A stretch of DNA of 14,353 nucleotides, taken from Nitriliruptoraceae bacterium. GTDB lineage: Bacteria > Actinomycetota > Nitriliruptoria > Nitriliruptorales > Nitriliruptoraceae. Of the stretch, positions 1 to 6,098 are shown piece by piece. The stretch spans positions 1 to 14,353 of the forward strand of contig SLLJ01000448.1 of assembly GCA_007134165.1 (NCBI GenBank). The letters are read 5' to 3'. The translations under genes were made by a program, and so were the position numbers. Positions within the stretch are counted from its first letter, which is position 1; every line of letters starts with the position of its first letter. The notes beneath the pieces were generated by a model. The model worked only from the letters and a program-made list of their open reading frames with translations, ran no database searches and was not told the origin of the DNA.

Positions 1-51
1 GCCCGCGATCGTCTCCATGAAGGTGTCGAGCACGCCCGTGAGCGGATGCAC
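1..51 (-). CDS. possible 5' end of a gene running off the window
   Basis: A minus-strand reading frame is open from just after the stop of the CitE-like lyase gene to base 1, with mostly G/C third positions. The first canonical start in it is a GTG at 51, with a weak GAGG about 11 nt upstream. From there it reads VHPLTGVLDTFMETIAG to the edge. The 100 bases before it are open in the same frame but have no ATG or GTG start. It would be a same-strand neighbour downstream of the lyase. The product cannot be identified from so few residues, and the frame may be non-coding. Confidence 0.22.
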   Translation of the reverse strand, partial: MHPLTGVLDTFMETIAG

Positions 52-152
52 GACGCTGGGGACCTCGCACGCCGACGGCGCAACGGCGACCCGCCGGACG
101 TCGAGGTGGCGCGCGACGAGCCGGGCAGCGCCTGAGCGGCAGCTCTGCGCGC

Positions 153-1028
153 TCAGTCCTCGAGGGCGGCGATCGCCTCAGCCTGCGCGACCGCGCGGCG
201 TGCTTCCTCGACGTGTAGGTTCTCGATCAGCCGGCCGCCGACGGTGACCACCCCACGCCCTTCACGCTGGGCAGCCTCGAAGGCCTCGATGATCTCGCGG
301 GCGTGGACGATCTCGTCTTCGTTCGGCGCGTAGATCCGGTTGCAGGCCTCGAGCTGTTTGGGGTGGATCAACGTCTTGCCGTCGAACCCGAAGCTGCGTC
401 CCTGCCGGCACTCGGCTTCGAAGCCCGCAGCGTCGCCGAGGTCGTTGAACACCCCGTCGACGATGACCTTGCCGGCGTCGCGGGCGGCCAGCACGCACCA
501 CGAGAGCGCGGTCGAAAGCGGTGCGCGGCCCGGCACGTGCTGGGCGCGCAACTCCTTGACCAGGTCGTTGGTGCCCATCACCAGCACGGCCAGCCGCTCG
601 GAGGCTGCGCAGATCTCGCGCGCGTTGAACACCGCCGCCGGGGTTTCGAGCATCGCCCAGATGCGGGTGGTGTCCGGTGCACCGTGCTGTTCGAGGGCGG
701 CCTCGATGGCGTGCACGTTCCCAGCCGAGGACACCTTGGGCACCAGCAGCGCGTCGGGGCCGGCCGGGGCGATCGCCGCGACGTCGTCGGCGTACCACGC
801 GGTGTCGAGCCCGTTGGCGCGGATCGCGACCTCGCGGCGGCCGTAGCGGTCGTCACCGACGGCCGCACAGACACGCTCACGGGCGGCGGACTTGGCATCG
901 GGGGCGACGGCGTCCTCGAGGTCGAGGATCAGCGCATCGGCGGGCAGCCCGGTCGCCTTGGCCAGGGCACGTTCGTTGGCGCCGGGCATGTACAGCACGC
1001 TGCGGCGGGGACGCAGGTCGTCGGTCAC
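153..1028 (-). CDS. CitE-like HpcH/HpaI-family CoA-ester lyase
   Basis: A 291-residue TIM-barrel lyase of the CitE/HpcH family, which cleaves or forms 3-hydroxyacyl-CoA thioesters such as malyl-, citramalyl- or HMG-CoA with a divalent metal. Family motifs are in order: SVLYMPGANER near 10-20, LDLEDAVAPD at 35-44, IRANGLDT at 69-76, AMLETP at 125-130 (E128, metal ligand), MGTND at 151-155 (D155, metal ligand) and FDGKTLIHPKQ at 215-225. Length is normal for the stand-alone enzymes (270-300 residues). The start is a GTG at 1028, preceded by AGGTGAGA. It lies 90 bp downstream of the Mcl gene on the same strand and is probably co-transcribed. The substrate cannot be read from sequence. In Rhodobacter a second, CitE-like protein beside Mcl is a malyl-CoA thioesterase, and in Mycobacterium tuberculosis Rv2498c acts in itaconate and leucine breakdown; either role is possible. 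Confidence 0.9.
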   Translation of the reverse strand: MTDDLRPRRSVLYMPGANERALAKATGLPADALILDLEDAVAPDAKSAARERVCAAVGDDRYGRREVAIRANGLDTAWYADDVAAIAPAGPDALLVPKVSSAGNVHAIEAALEQHGAPDTTRIWAMLETPAAVFNAREICAASERLAVLVMGTNDLVKELRAQHVPGRAPLSTALSWCVLAARDAGKVIVDGVFNDLGDAAGFEAECRQGRSFGFDGKTLIHPKQLEACNRIYAPNEDEIVHAREIIEAFEAAQREGRGVVTVGGRLIENLHVEEARRAVAQAEAIAALED

Positions 1029-1118
1029 GGTCTCACCTCGGGGTCGTCGTCGGGCAGGTCGGAAGTCAGGTCGGGAGTCTGATCGGGCAGGCCGGGCCAG
1101 GGCGGGTCCCGGTGGTGG

Positions 1119-2168
1119 TCACAGCCCGTAGGCCTCGCCGAGTTCGGTGTCGCGCTCGGCGAGAGCTGCGGCAAGTTCCAGCACCACCTGACACTGCTTG
1201 TAGGTTGCGTCGTCCTGCATCTTGCCGTCGATCATCACCGCGCCCGCGCCGTCGCCCATCTCCTCGACCACCCGCTTGGCCCAGGCCACCTCGGAGGGTT
1301 CCGGGGAGAACACCTTCTTGGCGATGCCGATCTGTACCGGGTGCAGGCTCCAGGCCCCGACGCAACCCAGCAGGTAGGCGTTGCGGAACTGGTCCTCGCA
1401 GGCGACCGTGTCCTTGATGTCGCCGAACGGCCCGTAGTAGGGGAGGATGCCGGCGGTCCCGCAGGCGTCGACCATCCGGGCCAGCGTGTAGTGCCACAGG
1501 TCCTGCTGGGCCGTGTTGCGGGGTGCCTCGATGTCGCCGTCGACCGGGTCCTCGCGCACGAGGTAGCCGGGGTGACCGCCACCGACCCTCGTGGTCTTCA
1601 TCCGGCGGCTGGCAGCGAGGTCGGCTGGGCCGAGCGACAGGCCCTGCATCCGCGGGCTGGCCAGGCAGATCTCCTCGACGTTGGCGACCCCGCGGGCGGT
1701 CTCGAGGATGGCGTGCAGCAGGATCGGCCGCTCAAGTCCGGCCCGGGCCTCGAGCTGGGCGAGCAGGCGGTCGGCGTAGTGGATGTCCTCCGCTCCCTCG
1801 ACCTTGGGCAGCATGATGACGTCGAGTTTGTCGCCGATCTCGGTCACCAGCGTGATCAGGTCGTCGAGGATCCAGGGGGAGTCCAGCGCGTTGACGCGGC
1901 TCCACAGCTGCGTCGCACCAAGGTCGACGCTGCGTCCCACCTCGACCAGCCCAGCGCGGGCCGGCTCCTTGTTGGCGACCTGGATGGCGTCCTCGAGGTT
2001 GCCGAGCAACACGTCGACCTTGGGCGCGATGTCGGGGACCTTGGCGACCATCTTCGGGTTCGACGGGTCGAAGAAGTGGATCATCCGCGAAGGGCGGAAC
2101 GGGATCTCGCGCACCGGGTCGGGTGCGCCGATCGCCAGAGGGGTGAAGAAATCCTTGGGGCTGCGCAC
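1119..2168 (-). CDS. mcl: L-malyl-CoA/beta-methylmalyl-CoA lyase (Mcl), Chloroflexus type
   Basis: This 349-residue protein resembles, as I recall it, the 348-residue Chloroflexus Mcl along its whole length. Shared features include PLAIGAP near the N-terminus, VRVNAL-type RVNALDSPW at 91-99, GDKLDVIMLPKVEG at 112-125, HAILETARG at 152-160 (E156, metal ligand), SLGPADLAASR at 178-188 (D183, metal ligand), YYGPFGDIKD, GAWSLHPVQI and a C-terminal EAYGL. That enzyme cleaves malyl-CoA and citramalyl-CoA and condenses glyoxylate with propionyl- or acetyl-CoA. The start is a GTG at 2168 with AGGAG 7 nt upstream; the in-frame extension to 2336 lacks family sequence and is not used. It heads a two-gene minus-strand unit with the CitE-like lyase and is divergent from a MaoC hydratase, the expected partner in mesaconyl/methylmalyl-CoA chemistry. 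Confidence 0.88.
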   Translation of the reverse strand: MRSPKDFFTPLAIGAPDPVREIPFRPSRMIHFFDPSNPKMVAKVPDIAPKVDVLLGNLEDAIQVANKEPARAGLVEVGRSVDLGATQLWSRVNALDSPWILDDLITLVTEIGDKLDVIMLPKVEGAEDIHYADRLLAQLEARAGLERPILLHAILETARGVANVEEICLASPRMQGLSLGPADLAASRRMKTTRVGGGHPGYLVREDPVDGDIEAPRNTAQQDLWHYTLARMVDACGTAGILPYYGPFGDIKDTVACEDQFRNAYLLGCVGAWSLHPVQIGIAKKVFSPEPSEVAWAKRVVEEMGDGAGAVMIDGKMQDDATYKQCQVVLELAAALAERDTELGEAYGL

Positions 2169-2365
2169 GATGGGTCTCCTGCTCGCCCGCGCGGGCCGGC
2201 CCGCGCGGCTGTGTGGGTTGCCACCCACGCTAGGTGCCCGCCACCACCCGAGACCAACCGGGGGAGGGGGGACCGGGTGACTGCGCGGCTTGCACCTGGG
2301 ATCCCCGGCAAGCGAGGATGGCCCGGAACCGACCACTCAGCCCGGCACCGACCCCGGAGGGACCC
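2169..2365. promoter_or_regulatory. divergent control region between mcl and the MaoC gene
   Basis: These 197 bp separate two divergent genes and must hold promoters for both. Two hairpins are visible. One has a perfect 9-bp stem (2187-2195 with 2200-2208, loop CCGG), only 18 nt upstream of the mcl start. The other has a 6-bp stem (2213-2218 with 2223-2228, loop TGCC). Neither is followed by a T run on either strand. No clear -35/-10 pair could be named. The hairpins may be leader structures of the mcl transcript or an operator. Confidence 0.4.
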
Positions 2366-2875
2366 ATGCCGACCGCCGACTTCGGACGCTTCTTCGACGA
2401 CTTCGAGGTGGGGGACGTCTACAAGCACTGGCCCGGTAAGACCATCACGCAGGCCGAGGACATCTTGTTCTGCGCGATCACGATGAACCAGCACCCGCTG
2501 CACTCCGACGACAACTACGCCGCCGCCGCAACTAACCACGGCAAAGCGATGGTGGTCGGCAACCTGGTCTACTCGCTGGTGCTCGGCCAGTCGGTGCCCG
2601 ACGTGTCGGGCCGCGCGATCGCCAACCTCGAGATCGAGTCGCTCAAGCACGCCAACCCGACCTTTCACGGCGACACGATCTACTCGCAGACCGAGGTGAT
2701 CGACAAGCGCGAGTCGCGCTCCAAGCCCGACCGCGGCGTAGTCAAGGTTCGTACCATCGGTTACAAGCAGGACGGCACCGTGGTGTGCGAGTTCGTCCGC
2801 AGCGTGCTGGTTCCCAAGCGCGGCTTCGACTTCGACGGCCAGCCCGGCCGCCCGGAGCCCAAGGTCGGTGGCTGA
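2366..2875 (+). CDS. MaoC-like (hot-dog fold) enoyl-CoA hydratase/dehydratase
   Basis: A 169-residue single hot-dog protein of the MaoC dehydratase family. It opens with GRFFDDFEVGDVY, typical of the family, and carries the hydratase segment TMNQHPLHSDDNYA at 39-52, where N41, H46 and D48/D49 fall in the active-site region. The C-terminal half, GVVKVRTIGYKQDGTVVCEF, forms the usual beta strands. The ATG at 2366 is supported by GGAGG (2356-2360), 5 nt away. The divergent lyases suggest it hydrates mesaconyl-CoA, itaconyl-CoA or a similar C5 thioester; Rv2499c beside the lyase Rv2498c in M. tuberculosis is a comparable pair. Chloroflexus Mch is about twice this length, so this is not a direct equivalent. 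The last 8 bp overlap the next gene, implying translational coupling. Confidence 0.85.
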   Translation: MPTADFGRFFDDFEVGDVYKHWPGKTITQAEDILFCAITMNQHPLHSDDNYAAAATNHGKAMVVGNLVYSLVLGQSVPDVSGRAIANLEIESLKHANPTFHGDTIYSQTEVIDKRESRSKPDRGVVKVRTIGYKQDGTVVCEFVRSVLVPKRGFDFDGQPGRPEPKVGG

Positions 2876-3458
2876 ACGTTCCCGTCGGCGCCGGGCAGAC
2901 CCCGGCGCCGCGGCCAGGCCCGACCACCAGCGTCGCTACCAGCTGCGACGGCGAGGATGGACCACCCGGCGGGTGACCCTGCACGATGCGTCGGGTGCCC
3001 AGCTGGCGTACCTAACGCTAAACATGACGGTGAGGGTTCAGCTGGCTGGCCGGTCCGCGATCGTTGCCCGGGCGCGGCGCTGCGGACCTTTCGAGCTGCG
3101 CGAGGTGGATGGCGCGGTGCGTGCCACGCTCGACATCCGCAACACCCGCCGGGAGCAGGCGCAGCTTCTCGCCGGTGGCTGTCGACTCGAGCTCCGCCGA
3201 AGCCGCGGGTTCGGGCGCCGGATCCTGGTGGTGGAGGACTCCGCGCAGGGAGTAGCCGTGGGCGACCCGGCCGACGGACAGAGGCTCGGCTCGCCGACCG
3301 CGCGGCGGCAGGTCGGCCAGGTGCGCCAGCACCGTGTGGCCAGCCTGCGCCACGAACTGCTGGTGCCCGAGGCGGTCCCGCTCGACGGGGTCGTGCTGCT
3401 GGCCTGGTGGTTGGCGGTGCTCGCGCGGCGTGAGCGCATGGCCATGGGTCGGGGCTGA
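2868..3458 (+). CDS. hypothetical protein, beta-rich with C-terminal hydrophobic segment
   Basis: I do not recognise this 196-residue protein. The GTG start at 2868 lies inside the last codons of the MaoC gene (8-bp overlap), so it is probably translated with it. The first 30 residues are very Arg-rich. After that come repeated short strand-turn units with small-residue turns (for example HDASGAQL at 39-46, EVDGAVRATL at 79-88, EDSAQGVAV at 123-131). This loosely resembles tubby/LURP-one/scramblase-like barrels, but that is only an impression. It ends with ELLVPEAVPLDGVVLL followed by AWWLAVLARRER (about 163-190), a hydrophobic stretch long enough for one membrane helix or a buried core helix. 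Third-position GC supports coding on this strand; antisense frames here read as low-complexity Arg/Pro. Confidence 0.6.
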   Translation: MAERSRRRRADPGAAARPDHQRRYQLRRRGWTTRRVTLHDASGAQLAYLTLNMTVRVQLAGRSAIVARARRCGPFELREVDGAVRATLDIRNTRREQAQLLAGGCRLELRRSRGFGRRILVVEDSAQGVAVGDPADGQRLGSPTARRQVGQVRQHRVASLRHELLVPEAVPLDGVVLLAWWLAVLARRERMAMGRG

Positions 3459-3564
3459 CGGCTGCTACGTGCAGCGCACGGAGAAGTGAGGCGGGCGCAC
3501 GACCCCGGCGCGGTAGAACGTGGTGCTTCATGCTGTCGACCTGCCCCAGCCCGGAGTGCGTCAG

Positions 3565-4080
3565 GTGCCCGACCGGTTCGATCCACCACCGCCTCCCCCG
3601 CGCGGGCCGGTGCCGCCTCTGCCCGGTCCGGGTACGGGTCCGGGTCAGAGTCCGGGTCTGGGTCCGGGTCCGGGAGGATGGCAGCACCCGTCCTCCCCGC
3701 CGCAGCGCTCACGGCGGCGGGTGTGGGTCATCCTCGCGATCGTGCTCCTGGTGCTGCTCGGCGGCTGCGCGGCGCTTGGAGTCACGCTGGTGTCGAGGTT
3801 CGCCGACGCCGTGCGCGGCCCGGTCGACGTTGCCAACAGCTACCTCGACGCGGCCCGGACCAGTGAGCGGGTGGACGAGTGGGCCTGCCAGCCGGGGCGG
3901 GCGATCCCCGACCGGTTGGAGCACTCGCAGCGGCAGCAACTGCGCAACGTCGAGGTGGTCAACCGGGCTGCGACCGTTCAGGGCACGCTGACCCTGGAGG
4001 ACGGCAGCCGGGCGTCGATCCGCGTCGAACTCGAGCGTTTGGCGGAGAGCTGGTGTGTGACGGAGGTCGAGGTGCGCTGA
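3565..4080 (+). CDS. Pro/Gly-rich single-pass membrane protein with small extracytoplasmic domain
   Basis: A 171-residue protein. Its N-terminus of about 48 residues is Pro- and Gly-rich (DPPPPPPRGPVPPLPGPG and onward), followed by a basic RSRRR stop, one membrane helix at about 53-76 (VWVILAIVLLVLLGGCAALG) and an exported domain of about 90 residues. That domain begins with an alpha segment (VDVANSYLDAARTSERVDEWAC) and ends in beta strands (GTLTLEDGSRASIRVEL, ESWCVTEVEVR), a layout seen in actinobacterial NTF2/DUF4878-like proteins. Two Cys residues in the exported part could pair. I chose the GTG at 3565 because GGAG lies 8 nt before it and the protein then begins VPDRFDPPPPP; an in-frame GTG at 3520 lacks a ribosome site. 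Function is unknown. Confidence 0.72.
   Translation: MPDRFDPPPPPPRGPVPPLPGPGTGPGQSPGLGPGPGGWQHPSSPPQRSRRRVWVILAIVLLVLLGGCAALGVTLVSRFADAVRGPVDVANSYLDAARTSERVDEWACQPGRAIPDRLEHSQRQQLRNVEVVNRAATVQGTLTLEDGSRASIRVELERLAESWCVTEVEVR
3624..3676. repeat. degenerate GGGTCC-type hexamer repeat inside the Pro/Gly-rich gene
   Basis: About eight copies of a 6-base unit (GGGTCC with variants GGGTAC, GGGTCA, GAGTCC, GGGTCT) keep period 6 across this stretch and encode the Gly-Pro linker. The period preserves the frame, so copy-number slippage would only change linker length. Confidence 0.75.
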
Positions 4081-4111
4081 GCGTAGGCGCCGCAGGCTCT
4101 CGGCCGTTAGT

Positions 4112-4128
4112 CTCAACCTTGAGTTGAG
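4112..4128. terminator. small inverted repeat between converging genes
   Basis: A 6-bp stem (CTCAAC with GTTGAG, 5-nt loop) sits where the plus-strand membrane protein gene (stop at 4080) and the minus-strand gene (stop at 4113-4115) converge. There is no convincing T run, so a role as bidirectional terminator is only a positional inference. Confidence 0.25.
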
Positions 4129-4541
4129 GTGTAGGTCTCTTGCCGGTCGAGCTCGTCGCCTTCCGCCAGTGCACGCAGTCGCAGGAAGCCGGCCATGACG
4201 CCGATCGAGGTCAGCCCGGCCGCCGTGGCGGTCCGGTCCAGCCCCTGGCGCCGGAGCAGGAGGACGGAGGCGCTGAGTGCGTCGACGGCTTCGGTGGCGG
4301 CGTTGAGCGTCGCCAGTCGGCCGACCTGGGCGGGGTCCTCGCGCTGCTGCCAAAGCAGCACGCCGAGCATGGCGTTCCGGATCCCGAACAGCCGCGCCGC
4401 GTAGCGCACGATCGGGGAGTCGAGGTTCGCAGGAGCGCCGAACAGTCGCAGCGTGATGCGCGGCGCGAGGCCGAGTAGCGCGCCCACGACGAACCGCTCG
4501 ACGACCATCACCTGCAGCAGTCGGTGCCGGCGCTGTTCCAT
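4113..4541 (-). CDS. small multi-pass membrane protein, function unknown
   Basis: A 142-residue hydrophobic protein. It has about four candidate membrane segments: VMVVERFVVGALLGLAPRITL (11-31), the region around YAARLFGIRNAMLGVLLW (47-64), an Ala/Leu-rich helix near 77-97, and TAAGLTSIGVMAGFLRL (about 105-123). The pattern of AARLFGIRNAMLG after a hydrophobic first helix resembles actinobacterial small membrane proteins of the DUF4267 kind, but I cannot confirm this. The ATG at 4541 has GGAGG 7 nt upstream. It converges on the Pro/Gly-rich protein gene and diverges from the CoA-binding protein gene, so it appears to be transcribed alone. Confidence 0.72.
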   Translation of the reverse strand: MEQRRHRLLQVMVVERFVVGALLGLAPRITLRLFGAPANLDSPIVRYAARLFGIRNAMLGVLLWQQREDPAQVGRLATLNAATEAVDALSASVLLLRRQGLDRTATAAGLTSIGVMAGFLRLRALAEGDELDRQETYTSTQG

Positions 4542-4662
4542 CCCACGACCTCCCTGTGGCCTCGCGAGGTCGTAGGCTGACCACGCTCCCGCCGGTCAGC
4601 ATAGGCAGGCCACCGGTCCGGCCGCCGACCCACCCATCGTTCCGGGGAGCTTGGAACCGAGC

Positions 4663-5082
4663 ATGGATCCTGACCGCCAGATGACCCGGCTGGCCGCTGA
4701 GGTCCTCGCCCGTATGCGGGTCGTGGCCATGGTCGGGGCCTCGCCGAACCCGGACCGGCCGAGCCATCAGGTCATGCAGGTGCTGCTTGATCACGGCTAC
4801 GAGGTGATCCCGGTCACCCCCCAGGCCGACCGCATCCTGGACCGTCGGGCCTATCCGGACCTCGCCGCCATCCCCGCCCATCTCGACATCGACCTGGTCG
4901 ACATCTTCCGTCGGTCCGCGTTCGCCGGGGTACATGTGGACGAGGCGATCGCGCGGGGAGCTGGGGCGGTTTGGCTCCAGCTCGGCGTCATCGATCACGC
5001 CGCAGCCGAGCGCGCTCGGGCGGCGGGGTTGGATGTCGTCATGGACCGCTGCCCGGCGATCGAGCTGGCCCGCGGGACGTAG
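4663..5082 (+). CDS. CoA-binding domain protein (YccU-like Rossmann fold)
   Basis: A 139-residue protein made of one CoA-binding Rossmann domain. The nucleotide-binding strand-loop is VVAMVGASPNPDRPSHQVM at 20-38, followed by the second strand GYEVIPVTP at 45-53. Later come DIDLVDIFRRS at 76-86, GAGAVWLQLGV at 99-109 and DRCPAIE at 128-134, all typical of the YccU family, which resembles the CoA-binding part of succinyl-CoA synthetase alpha. The start is uncertain. ATG at 4663 is preferred, with GGGGAG about 13 nt upstream; a TTG at 4651 sits right after that site, and an ATG at 4681 would still keep the fold. The physiological role of the family is unclear, possibly CoA or acyl-CoA sensing. 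Confidence 0.85.
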   Translation: MDPDRQMTRLAAEVLARMRVVAMVGASPNPDRPSHQVMQVLLDHGYEVIPVTPQADRILDRRAYPDLAAIPAHLDIDLVDIFRRSAFAGVHVDEAIARGAGAVWLQLGVIDHAAAERARAAGLDVVMDRCPAIELARGT

Positions 5083-5091
5083 TCTCACCCG

Positions 5092-5126
5092 CCCGATCCG
5101 CCCCCAGCTGCCCCGATCCGCCCCCA
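5092..5126. repeat. 15-bp direct repeat, period 20
   Basis: The 15-mer CCCGATCCGCCCCCA occurs at 5092-5106 and again at 5112-5126, between the stop of the CoA-binding protein and the GTG start of the phosphatidyltransferase. It could be a protein-binding site or just slippage in a C-rich spacer. Confidence 0.6.
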
Positions 5127-5147
5127 CCCGCCCCGCCGGAGTACCGC

Positions 5148-5786
5148 GTGCTCGACGCCTCGTTCCGCGCCCGGCTCGCGCCGCTGTGGGAGGCGGTGGC
5201 CCGCAGTCTGCACCGTCGTGGGGTGGCGCCGATCGCGTTGACGCTGCTCGGTCTCGGGTTGGCGCTGGCGGCCGCTGCGGCGGCGGCGTTGACCTGGTGG
5301 GTGGCCGCGCTCGTGCTGTGGCTGGTCTCGCGGGTACCCGACGGTCTGGACGGGCCGGTGGCCCGCATCGCCGGGCGAGCCAGCGCGTTCGGCGGATGGG
5401 CGGACATCACCGCCGACATGGCGGCATACAGCGCCTTCGTCGTGGGCTGCGCGATCGGGCAGCCCGACGCCATGCTGGCCTGCCTGGTGCTGCTGTTCGC
5501 CTACCACGTCAACGCCTCCTCGCTGCTGGCGTATGCGGCAGCGGTGGCGACCGCCCGTCCCGAGCGTGCGCTGGGCGGTCATCCGGGCACCGGAGCCGTG
5601 GACCACCGGACGCTGCACCTCAGCCGTGGGCTGGCTGAGGGCACCGAGACCATCGTCGTGCACGCACTGATGGTCGCGTTCCCGGCTGCGATGGCCCCCC
5701 TCGCCGCCCTTTTCGCCGTTGTGGTGCTGCTGACGGTGCTCCAGCGGGTGTTGCTGGCCCGGCGCACGCTCGAAACTGGCGGCTGA
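5148..5786 (+). CDS. CDP-alcohol phosphatidyltransferase family membrane protein
   Basis: A 212-residue integral membrane enzyme that should transfer a phosphatidyl (or similar) group from a CDP-alcohol to a second alcohol in lipid synthesis. The full family signature D-x2-DG-x2-AR-x8-G-x3-D-x3-D is present: D65, D68-G69, A72-R73, G82, D86, D90, which bind metal and the CDP moiety and supply the catalytic base. Hydrophobic segments flank it (28-62, 92-103, 107-135, 168-202). The acceptor (glycerol-3-phosphate, inositol-phosphate, serine or other) cannot be decided from sequence. The start is the GTG at 5148, with GGAG 6 nt before it. It lies 65 bp after the CoA-binding protein gene, probably on the same transcript. 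Confidence 0.87.
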   Translation: MLDASFRARLAPLWEAVARSLHRRGVAPIALTLLGLGLALAAAAAAALTWWVAALVLWLVSRVPDGLDGPVARIAGRASAFGGWADITADMAAYSAFVVGCAIGQPDAMLACLVLLFAYHVNASSLLAYAAAVATARPERALGGHPGTGAVDHRTLHLSRGLAEGTETIVVHALMVAFPAAMAPLAALFAVVVLLTVLQRVLLARRTLETGG

Positions 5787-6098
5787 GCCCGGTGCGGGAC
5801 CGACGGCCATCGACGAGCGGCGGGCGCGCGCCGTGGCCACCGGGTCGTCGCCACACCAGCCGACGAGTGGCGAAGGCCACTGTCCGACCGGGCGCCGAAG
5901 CGGGCCGAAGGCTGCAGCGACCTTCATAGTCTTCGCCACCGTGCCAGCCCCACCACCGTCCACGCCGTGACGGGGGCGGGACCGGCGCCACGAGTGGAGG
6001 GTGCCGGTCGGCCCACCGACCGGCTTCCCGCCACCGCCCCCGCCCCCGCCCGTCCCTGCGCTCTGCCCCTGAGCGAACCTGGGCCGAATGGAGTGCAC
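5787..6098 (+). promoter_or_regulatory. 312-bp gap with candidate structured leader of the SLH-NlpC/P60 gene
   Basis: No gene is apparent. The gap holds two clean hairpins in the direction of the downstream gene: a 6-bp stem at 5866-5871 with 5876-5881 (tetraloop GAAG), and a perfect 9-bp stem at 6003-6011 with 6016-6024 (loop CCCA), which ends 74 nt before the start codon. Neither has a T tract. I looked for the c-di-AMP (ydaO) riboswitch, common before actinobacterial cell-wall hydrolase genes, and did not find its conserved core. The hairpins may be leader structure, or processing or termination signals of the upstream gene. Confidence 0.35.

Noticed and set aside
1..135. C-terminal end of a plus-strand gene (frame open from base 1 to a stop at 133-135)
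   Set aside because: Third positions are less G/C-rich than in the minus-strand frame and the product is charged low complexity; no family resemblance.
2169..2336. N-terminal extension of the Mcl frame to an ATG at 2336
   Set aside because: The extra 56 residues are Pro/Arg-rich, not in the family, and the GTG at 2168 has a well-spaced AGGAG and the family's N-terminal sequence.
3709..5127. Minus-strand open frame of 472 codons across three genes
   Set aside because: Arg/Pro/His-rich without domain features, and it overlaps genes with ribosome sites and family motifs on both strands.
5787..6098. c-di-AMP (ydaO-type) riboswitch before the NlpC/P60 gene
   Set aside because: Expected from related actinobacterial genes, but I could not find the conserved core segments; only unrelated hairpins are present.
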